NCBI GenBank assembly: GCA_016934875.1
Contig: JAFGSC010000001.1
Span: 1-6,821 of the forward strand
Reading direction: 5' to 3'
DNA length: 6,821 nt
DNA from: Candidatus Atribacteria bacterium
Lineage (GTDB): Bacteria > Atribacterota > Phoenicimicrobiia > Phoenicimicrobiales > Stramentimicrobiaceae
Position 1 is the first letter of the stretch, and the number at the start of each line of letters is the position of its first letter. A program made the position numbers and the translations under genes. The notes under the pieces were generated by a model that worked only from the letters and a program-made list of their open reading frames with translations, had not been told where the DNA came from and searched no databases. Below are positions 1 to 6,018 of the stretch, one piece after another.

Positions 1-4
1 CGAG

Positions 5-646
5 GTGGTAAATGTAAACGAAGAAAATATTCAAAAAGAAACTGAAATGATTTCCAAGATCCAAAAAGCCAACCTTCATATAAGTTACAATGTAGGTTCG
101 TTTAATTTGGAATTCCCTACTCCCCTTGTCTATCAATGTGAGGTGAATTATATCTACCCTGAATTCAAACCCATAGAGGATTACTCTATACAAAACAATG
201 AAGCGAATATCTATATTCACCACCATCCTGTATCAGACCAACAAATTCGTAATCCAAAAAATCGTATTGATTTAAAGCTCAACAAGGATATGATTTATGA
301 CATTTTCGTTGAAACCGGTGCTACTACCATTAATTACGACTTCTCTAAATTTAAAATAGAAAGATGTACAATTCAAAGCGGTGCATCAGATATAAGTATG
401 ATTGCTCCCCAATATAATGCCGATATCAATATTGATTCCGGTGTATCTAAAATTGATATCTCCATACCTTCAAATGTTGGTACTATGGTTCACCTAGATA
501 CTGGATTCAGTATGAAAGACCTTGATCAGAATTTCCAACAACAGGAGAACAATCTATTTGTCTCGGATAATTACCAAAATTCAGAGTATCAGGTTAAAAT
601 TAATATTGACTGTGGTATTTCTCAAATAAGTATACATTATCTATAA
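5..646 (+). CDS. Toastrack-domain (LiaF/DUF2154/DUF4097-like) protein, probably 5'-truncated
   Basis: The visible 213 residues are mostly short beta strands with recurring 'D/SG-aliphatic' turns: VETGATTINYDF, IQSGASDISM, IDSGVSKIDISIPSNVG, LDTGFSMKDL and IDCGISQISIHYL. This periodic pattern is typical of the toastrack fold at the C-terminus of LiaF-like and DUF4097 proteins, which in Firmicutes often belong to cell-envelope stress modules. No membrane segment, signal peptide or catalytic motif is visible. The first possible start, GTG at 5, lies at the window edge and the frame is open upstream. Family members often carry N-terminal membrane helices before this domain, so the true start is probably outside the window. 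The gene ends with TAA 133 bp before the sigma-54 activator. Nothing ties it functionally to the dehydrogenase operon. The fold call is fairly secure; the function is unknown. Confidence 0.72.
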   Translation: MVNVNEENIQKETEMISKIQKANLHISYNVGSFNLEFPTPLVYQCEVNYIYPEFKPIEDYSIQNNEANIYIHHHPVSDQQIRNPKNRIDLKLNKDMIYDIFVETGATTINYDFSKFKIERCTIQSGASDISMIAPQYNADINIDSGVSKIDISIPSNVGTMVHLDTGFSMKDLDQNFQQQENNLFVSDNYQNSEYQVKINIDCGISQISIHYL

Positions 647-647
647 T
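619..647 (+). promoter_or_regulatory. Candidate sigma-A promoter for the activator gene
   Basis: TTCTCA at 619-624 (4 of 6 matches to TTGACA) is followed after 17 bp by a perfect TATAAT at 642-647, which overlaps the stop codon of the upstream gene. A second TATAAT at 648-653 has no good -35 partner. Transcription would start near 654, giving a leader of about 100 nt that contains the 674-710 inverted repeat and the small leader ORF. TATAAT arises easily by chance in AT-rich DNA, so this is only a candidate. Confidence 0.3.
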
Positions 648-673
648 TATAATAGCTATAAAATAGACTTATA

Positions 674-710
674 TTGATTACCCTTCGAGATGATCTCGAA
701 GGGTAATCAA
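674..710. repeat. Perfect 17-bp inverted repeat with 3-nt loop
   Basis: The arm TTGATTACCCTTCGAGA (674-690) is followed by TGA (691-693) and its exact reverse complement (694-710). As RNA it would form a long, mismatch-free hairpin. There is no T-run after either arm: the + strand continues ACAGATAACG and the - strand continues TATAAGTCTATTTT. It is therefore not a classical intrinsic terminator on the + strand. It could be a weak or factor-assisted terminator for the upstream gene, a structured leader of the activator mRNA, an operator, or a dispersed intergenic palindrome. Confidence 0.8.
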
Positions 711-742
711 ACAGATAACGATCCTTATACTGTTGAAATCAC

Positions 743-749
743 AGAGGAG
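743..749 (+). promoter_or_regulatory. Strong Shine-Dalgarno site that does not fit the activator's ATG/GTG starts
   Basis: AGAGGAG lies 7 nt before a TTG at 757 and 6 nt before an ATT at 756, but 30 nt before GTG 780 and 39 nt before ATG 789. It is the only good ribosome binding site ahead of the activator. It must serve either the leader ORF starting at TTG 757 or an in-frame non-canonical ATT start at 756 of the activator itself. Confidence 0.6.
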
Positions 750-756
750 TAACTTA

Positions 757-792
757 TTGAATCATTTTTTACTCATTCAGTGGATAAAATGA
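757..792 (+). CDS. Possible 11-codon leader peptide overlapping the activator start
   Basis: From TTG 757 the frame reads MNHFLLIQWIK and stops at TGA 790-792. The stop overlaps ATG 789-791 of the activator as ATGA, the usual arrangement for translational coupling by termination-reinitiation. The ideal spacing of the Shine-Dalgarno site at 743-749 is the main support. The peptide resembles nothing I recognise and has no run of a single regulatory amino acid. The alternative is that the Shine-Dalgarno site serves an ATT start at 756, adding eight residues to the activator; conservation in relatives would separate the two. Confidence 0.3.
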   Translation: MNHFLLIQWIK

Positions 793-2600
793 ATTCGATA
801 ATAGTTGATCAAGTAAAAAATAATAACGAGTTGCTGATTTCTTCTGTACAATCTTTTTACAGAAATTTTTCTTCTTTATTTAGAAAAAATCAACTCATGC
901 TGATTTTGGTAAACAGTGCTAGTGATATACTACTGGTAGAATCTACTCATCCTTCTAACCCATATATTAAGCCCGGAACTAAGGCTGATCCATTACTTGT
1001 TGATTATCTCTTAAATGATCAAGGAGAGACAAAGATATCCCAAAAGCTGATCAGTGGTAAAATTAATCATCGAGTTACAAATTGGGAACTATTGATGAAT
1101 TGGTATTTTACAGGTATCAATCTTCAGAGAAATCAGAAAAATATTTTCCACTTTCTCTTTCTGTTAACTCCCGATAATCATCTCGTTCATTTATTAAATC
1201 CACTGATACAATCTTTTTCTAAGACCATTGAGGAGAATCTTCTTAATAAAGAAAAAATATCCCAATTGAACATCTCTAAGGAATATATCGATATCATTAG
1301 CAAAAGTTCCAAGGATGGCATACTATGTCTAGATAAAGAAGCAAATATTAAGTATATGAATGAAGTTGCCGGGAAAATATTACATGTTAACCCAGAAAAA
1401 TCCCTGAATCAATATATAGGGGAAATTGTAGATTTTGTACCAGTGGTACTATCAGTATTTAAAACAAAAAAGGGCTATACTGATCGCGAATTCATTATTC
1501 ATAGCCGTACCTGGGGAACTTTGCACTTCATCAAGACCGCAGTGATTGTCAAGGACATTAAAGGCCAATTTGCTGGGGTAGTGGACTTCTTTAGAGAGAT
1601 TACCCGTGTTAGAAAATTCGTGACTTCCTATATAGGAGCACAAGCAAAATTCAATTTTAATGACCTTATTGGTAATAATACCCAATTAAGGGAGTCAATT
1701 AGAATAGCAAAGATTGCTGCTCAATCAAATTCCAATGTATTAATTATTGGTGAAACTGGCACTGGAAAGGAAATGATCGCTCAAGCCATTCACTACGAAG
1801 GTAATAGAAAAAGTGGCCCTTTTGTAACAATCAACTGTGGAGCAATCCCGCGTGACTTAGCGGAAAGTGAGTTTTTTGGGTATGAACCAGGTTCATTTAC
1901 TGGAGCAGACAGAAAAGGAAGATCGGGAAAATTCGAATTAGCTAATGGTGGGACGATCTTCCTGGATGAAATTGAAGAATTGCCTATAAACCTTCAAATA
2001 AAACTATTAAGGTTCATCCAGGAAAGACAAATTACCAGAATTGGCGGAATCAAACAAATACCAGTGAATGTAAGAATTATTACTGCTTCTAATAAAGACT
2101 TGCAAAAAGAGATCCAATTGGGTCGATTTCGTAAGGATCTCTATCATAGAATCAATGTTATCAAAATTAACCTGCCTAACTTGAAAAATAGGAAGGAAGA
2201 CATTCCCTCGTTAATTGAACACTTAACTAAAAAATTATCTCTTAAGCTTGAAAAAAAGAGTCCTGCAATTGATCCTTCATTCATCCAATCTTTATTGAAC
2301 TATGATTTCCCCGGAAATGTCAGAGAATTAGAAAATATTATTGAAAGGATTCTAAATATCTGTGATGATAAAATACTAACTATCAAACATATTCCCAAAG
2401 AAATTATCAATGACCAAAATCAAACGAACTATTCCCTGATTGAGGATAGCAAACGCCATCAAATCAGCTCTATTTTGTTACAAACCGATTGGAATATATC
2501 TAAGGCTGCTCATCGATTGCAGTTATCACGTCCTACCCTTTATCGGTATATTAAAAAATGGAACTTGAATCAAACGAAAACCTCTTTTAATTATTATTAA
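780..2600 (+). CDS. Sigma-54-dependent enhancer-binding activator, AcoR-like (sensor-PAS-AAA+-Fis HTH)
   Basis: This cytoplasmic activator would use ATP hydrolysis to open sigma-54 promoters. Residues 1-150 form a divergent GAF-like sensor, and a PAS domain spans about 167-275. The AAA+ domain starts near 291 and has Walker A GETGTGKE (324-331), the sigma-54 contact loop as GSFTGA (371-376, Ala to Ser in GAFTGA), Walker B GGTIFLDE (390-397), the arginine-finger segment RFRKDLYHR (449-457) and PGNVRELENIIER. A Fis-type helix-turn-helix, WNISKAAHRLQLSRPTLYRYI, occupies 571-591. There is no receiver domain, so it is not a classical two-component regulator. The length of 606 residues is close to Bacillus AcoR. 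GTG 780 and ATG 789 both lack a Shine-Dalgarno site; the only good one lies at 743-749, so the start is uncertain. Its gene sits directly before a sigma-54 promoter with paired palindromes, making that operon the likely target. The ligand is unknown. Confidence 0.93.
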   Translation: MDKMNSIIVDQVKNNNELLISSVQSFYRNFSSLFRKNQLMLILVNSASDILLVESTHPSNPYIKPGTKADPLLVDYLLNDQGETKISQKLISGKINHRVTNWELLMNWYFTGINLQRNQKNIFHFLFLLTPDNHLVHLLNPLIQSFSKTIEENLLNKEKISQLNISKEYIDIISKSSKDGILCLDKEANIKYMNEVAGKILHVNPEKSLNQYIGEIVDFVPVVLSVFKTKKGYTDREFIIHSRTWGTLHFIKTAVIVKDIKGQFAGVVDFFREITRVRKFVTSYIGAQAKFNFNDLIGNNTQLRESIRIAKIAAQSNSNVLIIGETGTGKEMIAQAIHYEGNRKSGPFVTINCGAIPRDLAESEFFGYEPGSFTGADRKGRSGKFELANGGTIFLDEIEELPINLQIKLLRFIQERQITRIGGIKQIPVNVRIITASNKDLQKEIQLGRFRKDLYHRINVIKINLPNLKNRKEDIPSLIEHLTKKLSLKLEKKSPAIDPSFIQSLLNYDFPGNVRELENIIERILNICDDKILTIKHIPKEIINDQNQTNYSLIEDSKRHQISSILLQTDWNISKAAHRLQLSRPTLYRYIKKWNLNQTKTSFNYY

Positions 2601-2624
2601 CAGGTAATACTTAATCGCGATTCG

Positions 2625-2645
2625 ATTGTAAAAAAATTTTACAAT
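2625..2645. promoter_or_regulatory. Candidate activator binding site (UAS 1), perfect 9-bp palindrome
   Basis: ATTGTAAAA (2625-2633) and TTTTACAAT (2637-2645) are exact reverse complements around AAA. The site begins 25 bp after the activator stop codon. Its centre is about 139 bp upstream of the predicted start of transcription, within the normal range for a sigma-54 enhancer. It lacks G+C pairs and a following T-run, so it is a poor terminator. Confidence 0.65.
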
Positions 2646-2655
2646 ATTTAACATC

Positions 2656-2676
2656 ATTGTTGCATTATGTTACAAT
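2656..2676. promoter_or_regulatory. Candidate activator binding site (UAS 2)
   Basis: This 21-bp site has the same outer half-sites as UAS 1, ATTGT (2656-2660) and ACAAT (2672-2676), separated by 11 bp. Its right half, TTACAAT, is identical to that of UAS 1. It starts exactly 31 bp after UAS 1, about three helical turns, so both sites would face the same side of the DNA. Its centre lies about 108 bp upstream of the predicted transcription start. Confidence 0.65.
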
Positions 2677-2686
2677 CACTTAACCT

Positions 2687-2707
2687 ATTGATCAAGCATT
2701 TTACGGT
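2687..2707. promoter_or_regulatory. Possible degenerate third activator site (UAS 3)
   Basis: A third 21-bp block starts 31 bp after UAS 2 and keeps ATTG at its left end and TTAC near its right end, but the outer right half-site reads GGT instead of AAT. Twelve of 21 positions agree with both stronger sites. The same bases contain the palindrome TTGATCAA and overlap an IHF-like motif, so it may be something else. Confidence 0.3.
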
Positions 2708-2746
2708 AAAAAGAGCATTTTCAGAAGGCTTTTAATCTTTTTAAAG

Positions 2747-2766
2747 TTTGGCACAATTAATGCTTA
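2747..2766 (+). promoter_or_regulatory. Sigma-54 (-24/-12) promoter of the dehydrogenase-TRAP operon
   Basis: TTGGCACA (2748-2755) is followed by four bases and then ATGCT (2760-2764). This matches the consensus TTGGCACG-N4-TTGCT, with the invariant GG at 2750-2751 and GC at 2762-2763 and the obligatory 12-bp offset between them. Mismatches are only at the G after CAC and the first T of TTGC. Transcription should start near 2774, leaving a leader of about 38 nt before the E1-alpha gene. Placement between an activator gene with paired upstream palindromes and an operon strengthens the call. Confidence 0.85.
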
Positions 2767-2811
2767 TTTCAATTGATATAGAGACTTAATCACCTTTAAG
2801 GGGGTTATTTT

Positions 2812-3792
2812 ATGAGATATTCAAAGAATTTTTTAGTATCCCTTTATCAAACGATGCAAAAAATAAGAAAATTCGAACAATCTGCTGAACAATTATTTTT
2901 AGAAGGAAAACTTCCTGGATTTATCCACCTCTACATCGGTGAAGAAGCCATTGCTACCGGAGTAATGGCAGCACTTAACCAAGGGGATTATATTACCAGT
3001 ACTCATCGTGGTCATGGACATATGATTGCCAAGGGTGGGGATATCAAAAGAATGATGGCAGAACTCTTTGGAAAAACAAGCGGTTACTGCAAAGGAAAAG
3101 GGGGATCAATGCATATTGCAGACTTTTCCATCGGCGTTTTGGGAGCCAATGGTGTTGTAGGCGGAGGGCTACCTATCGCTATTGGAGCAGGGCTCGGTAT
3201 AAAAATGAAGGAAACAAACCAGGTTGTTGTTGCCTTTTTTGGGGATGGAGCCTCCAATACTGGTGCATTTCATGAAAGTCTTAATTTTGCTTCAGTCTAT
3301 CGTCTTCCGATCGTTTTTATCAATGAAAATAATCAATATGCCTCAACTGCCAAAACAAAAGAAACTACCTCAGTCCAGAATATCTCTGACCGAGCGGTAA
3401 GCTATAGTATGCCGGGTATCACAATTGACGGCAACAATATAATTGCAGTTTACGAAACTGCCAGAGAAGCTATTGAGAGAGCTCGGGACCAGGGAGGCCC
3501 AACTCTAATTGAAGCTAAAACTTATCGAATTAAAGGACATTTTGTAGGCGATCCGACCAAATACCGTGAGAATATTGAAGTAAATAAGTTCTGGGAAAAC
3601 GAACCCATTAAAATATGGGAAAAACAATTGCTTGACTCAAAAATTATCACTGACAAGGAAATAAAAAAAATTAACGAAGAACTTGATGCCCAAATTTCTG
3701 AAGCGATATTATTTGCAGAAAACAGTAGTGACCCAATTCCAGAAAATGCTTTAAGCGACTTGTTCGTTGATGACGCTGGCTATGATTATTAA
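2812..3792 (+). CDS. acoA: TPP-dependent 2-oxo acid/acetoin dehydrogenase E1 component, alpha subunit
   Basis: E1-alpha and E1-beta form an alpha2-beta2 enzyme that uses thiamine diphosphate to cleave the substrate and pass the acyl group to the lipoyl arm of E2. The TPP/Mg-binding motif is complete: GDG at residues 144-146 through NN at 173-174. The segment STHRGHGH (63-70) holds the conserved histidines, and KGKGGSMHIAD, LGANGVVGGG and the late RIKGHFVGDPTKYR region are typical of the AcoA/short PdhA group. At 326 residues it is full length for the bacterial alpha-beta type. ATG 2812 has AAGGGGG at 2798-2804 with 7-nt spacing. It is the first gene behind the sigma-54 promoter. Acetoin, pyruvate and branched-chain 2-oxo acid enzymes are hard to tell apart by sequence. 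The acoA name rests on overall resemblance and the AcoR-like neighbour, so the substrate is open. Confidence 0.92.
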   Translation: MRYSKNFLVSLYQTMQKIRKFEQSAEQLFLEGKLPGFIHLYIGEEAIATGVMAALNQGDYITSTHRGHGHMIAKGGDIKRMMAELFGKTSGYCKGKGGSMHIADFSIGVLGANGVVGGGLPIAIGAGLGIKMKETNQVVVAFFGDGASNTGAFHESLNFASVYRLPIVFINENNQYASTAKTKETTSVQNISDRAVSYSMPGITIDGNNIIAVYETAREAIERARDQGGPTLIEAKTYRIKGHFVGDPTKYRENIEVNKFWENEPIKIWEKQLLDSKIITDKEIKKINEELDAQISEAILFAENSSDPIPENALSDLFVDDAGYDY

Positions 3793-3803
3793 AGGAGGAA
3801 AAA

Positions 3804-4778
3804 ATGAGAAATATTAGTTACGCTGAAGCACTTGGCGAAGCCATCCTGGAAGAAATGGAAAGAGATGATACTATTTTTACTTATGGAGAAGATGTTGCAA
3901 AACAGGGTGGTATTTTTGGTGCTTATAAATCACTGCTTGGTAAATTTCCTAACCGAATATTTGACACTCCCATCTCTGAGGAGGTAATTTATGGTTCTGC
4001 TCTCGGCGCAGCACTTGTTGGAATGCGACCGGTTGTGGAATTTCACTTTGCAGACTTCTTATTTACCGGTATTCAATCAATTACTTTACAGATTGAAAAA
4101 ATAAGATATATGACCGGGGGTCAGGGTAAGCTTCATTTAGTACTCAGAGGACCGGACGGTGTTTCGAACTCAGCAGCAGCACAGCATTCTGAATCAATTG
4201 AAACAATATTCATGCATATACCGGGAATTAAAATTATTATTCCATCTACCCCTTATGATATCAAGGGATTAATGAAAACAGCTTTAAGAAGCGATGATCC
4301 TATTATCTGTTTTGAACATAAATCTCTCTATGCAACTAAAGGCGAAGTTCCTGAAGAAGAATATTTTATTCCATTAGGCAAAGCAGAAATTAAAAAAGAG
4401 GGAAAAGACATTACCGTAGTTTCAATGTCCAGAATGGTACATGAATCATTAAGGGCAGCTGAAGAATTGGAAAAAGAAGGAATTAGTTTGGAAGTGATTG
4501 ATCTAAGATCATTGGTACCTTGGGACAAAGAGACGGTGATTCGATCCGTACAAAAAACGAATCGCCTCATTGTTGCCCATGAAACTTGGCGTAGAGCCGG
4601 TTGGGGAGCCGAAATTGCCAGTACGATCCAAGAAGAGGCTTTTGATTTTCTTGATGCCCCCATTGCCAGGATCGGCGCACGAAATGTACCAATGCCCTTT
4701 AACGCTTTGATGCAAAATTTTGTCACTCCAAATAAGGAAAACATTATTATCGAAGCTAAAAAATTGCTGGGGAGGTAG
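3804..4778 (+). CDS. acoB: TPP-dependent 2-oxo acid/acetoin dehydrogenase E1 component, beta subunit
   Basis: This is the partner of the preceding subunit; the TPP site forms at the alpha-beta interface. Family landmarks are present in order: ISYAEALGEAILEEM at the N-terminus, GEDVAKQGGIFGAYKSL, FDTPISEE (residues 53-60) with the conserved catalytic-site glutamate at E59, VVEFHFADF, QIEKIRYMTGGQ, the AAAQHSES segment, and a C-terminal transketolase-like domain with IDLRSLVPWDKETV and VAHETWRRAGWGAEI. The length of 324 residues is normal. The Shine-Dalgarno sequence AAAGGAGG (3791-3798) overlaps the stop codon of the alpha gene and sits 5 nt before ATG 3804, so the two subunits are probably translationally coupled, as suits a 1:1 complex. 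No key residue appears lost. Substrate uncertainty is the same as for the alpha subunit. Confidence 0.93.
   Translation: MRNISYAEALGEAILEEMERDDTIFTYGEDVAKQGGIFGAYKSLLGKFPNRIFDTPISEEVIYGSALGAALVGMRPVVEFHFADFLFTGIQSITLQIEKIRYMTGGQGKLHLVLRGPDGVSNSAAAQHSESIETIFMHIPGIKIIIPSTPYDIKGLMKTALRSDDPIICFEHKSLYATKGEVPEEEYFIPLGKAEIKKEGKDITVVSMSRMVHESLRAAEELEKEGISLEVIDLRSLVPWDKETVIRSVQKTNRLIVAHETWRRAGWGAEIASTIQEEAFDFLDAPIARIGARNVPMPFNALMQNFVTPNKENIIIEAKKLLGR
4769..4775 (+). promoter_or_regulatory. Ribosome binding site fixing the E2 start at 4783
   Basis: GGGGAGG lies inside the last codons of the E1-beta gene, just before its TAG (4776-4778), with 7 nt to ATG 4783. The E2 frame is open further upstream to a TTG at 4720, but translation from there would add 21 residues unlike any lipoyl domain. 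ATG 4783 starts exactly at the conserved MYEIKMPKFGLTM beginning of the domain. Confidence 0.85.
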
Positions 4779-4782
4779 AACA

Positions 4783-5940
4783 ATGTATGAAATTAAAATG
4801 CCAAAATTTGGCTTAACCATGGATAAAGGTCATATCGAAAGATGGCTGAAAAAAGAAGGTGAATATATAAATAAAGGAGAATCATTGCTAGAAGTATCCT
4901 CTGACAAGATTAGCAATGAAATTATTTCACCCATCTCGGGTTTTTTATTAAAAATATGGGGACAGGAAGGAGAAGAGTACCCTGTTGGTCAAACAATTGC
5001 CATCGTAGGAGAAAAACAAGAGTTAGATCAAGCAAACAAAGAGGTATCAGAGATAAAATCAAAAGAAATACATCTAAAACAAGATTATATTAAAACTGAT
5101 CGTGATATATCAAAAGATTCTCGTATCATAGCTTCTCCTTCAGCAAAAAGATTGGCGAGAGAACATCATATCTTGCTATCCCAGGTTCAAGGTTCAGGCC
5201 CAGGAGGGAGAATTACCAGTGAGGATATTTTATCCTTCTTAAACCATCACCCAAAAGATAACTTTAAAGTAGAAAAATTATCCGGAATAAGAAAGACAAT
5301 TATAGAAAGATTATCCCAATCATTTCATCAAGCCATCACCTTAACCAATATTACGGAGGTTGATTTTACTCAATTAAAAAAACAAACCAAATTAAATCAG
5401 GTCAGTATTACTACTGGCATTATCTTTGTATTATCTAAAATTCTCTTAAATTTAAAAAAATTTAATTCCCATTTTGAAAATGAGCAATTAAAAGAATATA
5501 ATATTGTCAATATAGGTCTAGCCGTAGATACAGATAGAGGTCTGCTTGTGCCAGTGCTTAAAAATGCTCACCTATTGGATTTAAAAAATATTCAGGAAAA
5601 GATTATAGATTTATCCAGCCGCGCTAGAACTAACCAACTGAATGAAGGCGAACTTTATCAGTCTACTTTTACGATTACCAATCTGGGAATGATGAGAACT
5701 GATCTTTTTACACCTATTTTGAATCCGCCTGAGGTGGCTATCTTGGGAATAGGAAGAATTATCAAAAAACCCTGTATCGTCGATGAGGATAAAATTGCCA
5801 TCAGAGAAATGGCTTACTTATCATTATCCTACGATCACCGGATTATTGATGGCGCCGATGCAGCCCGATTCCTAGGTGTCCTTGCTCAAAGCATTGAAGA
5901 TCCAGAATCATTATTAATGAATAATAAGGGGGTGGAGTAA
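4783..5940 (+). CDS. acoC: Dihydrolipoyl acyltransferase (E2) of the 2-oxo acid/acetoin dehydrogenase complex
   Basis: E2 is the core of the complex: it takes the acyl group from E1 on a swinging lipoyl arm and transfers it to CoA. One N-terminal lipoyl domain (about 1-76) carries the lipoylation lysine K42 in SSDKIS, where many homologues read ETDK. A charged linker follows, then a peripheral subunit-binding domain (about 113-152, SPSAKRLAREHHI...GPGGRITSEDIL), which normally docks E1 and/or E3. The acyltransferase domain (about 163-385) contains STFTITNLG, INPPEVAILG-type residues (here LNPPEVAILGIG) and the catalytic motif YDHRIIDG (350-357, H352 and D356). The 385-residue length fits a one-lipoyl-domain E2. 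It follows E1-beta by 4 bp. E3 is needed to reoxidise the lipoyl arm, but no E3 gene follows at once; the next gene encodes a TRAP binding protein, so E3 must be encoded elsewhere or further downstream. Confidence 0.92.
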   Translation: MYEIKMPKFGLTMDKGHIERWLKKEGEYINKGESLLEVSSDKISNEIISPISGFLLKIWGQEGEEYPVGQTIAIVGEKQELDQANKEVSEIKSKEIHLKQDYIKTDRDISKDSRIIASPSAKRLAREHHILLSQVQGSGPGGRITSEDILSFLNHHPKDNFKVEKLSGIRKTIIERLSQSFHQAITLTNITEVDFTQLKKQTKLNQVSITTGIIFVLSKILLNLKKFNSHFENEQLKEYNIVNIGLAVDTDRGLLVPVLKNAHLLDLKNIQEKIIDLSSRARTNQLNEGELYQSTFTITNLGMMRTDLFTPILNPPEVAILGIGRIIKKPCIVDEDKIAIREMAYLSLSYDHRIIDGADAARFLGVLAQSIEDPESLLMNNKGVE

Positions 5941-6003
5941 GAATAACAAAGTCAATTGAATAGATATTTCATGTCTAAGTATAAACGAACATTTTTTAAA
6001 AAT

Positions 6004-6010
6004 AAGGAGG
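6004..6010 (+). promoter_or_regulatory. Ribosome binding site fixing the TRAP binding-protein start at 6019
   Basis: AAGGAGG, a perfect Shine-Dalgarno core, is 8 nt before ATG 6019. An in-frame ATG at 5971 would add 16 residues (MSKYKRTFFKNKEENL) but has no Shine-Dalgarno sequence and would bury the signal peptide behind a long charged leader. Confidence 0.85.
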
Positions 6011-6018
6011 AAAACTTA

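Noticed and set aside
1452..1685. Open - strand frame inside the activator gene
   Set aside because: It is antisense to the PAS/AAA+ linker coding sequence, short, and without ribosome site or domain.
2613..2622. Perfect 10-bp palindrome AATCGCGATT
   Set aside because: It is short, occurs once, and does not share half-sites with the neighbouring array; it could be chance.
2625..2645. Intrinsic terminator for the activator gene
   Set aside because: The stem is nearly all A-T with no following T-run, and a second site with the same half-sites lies 31 bp downstream, which fits protein binding better.
4720..4782. 21-residue N-terminal extension of E2 from TTG 4720
   Set aside because: It overlaps the E1-beta coding sequence; ATG 4783 has a good ribosome site and begins at the conserved lipoyl-domain start.
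4328..4783. Long open frame on the - strand inside the E1-beta gene (and a second one at 4509-4820)
   Set aside because: Both lie antisense to a well-conserved gene, have no ribosome site or recognisable domain, and read as low-complexity shadow translation.
5971..6018. ATG 5971 as start of the TRAP binding protein
   Set aside because: It has no Shine-Dalgarno site and would place 16 mostly charged residues before the signal peptide; ATG 6019 has a perfect AAGGAGG.
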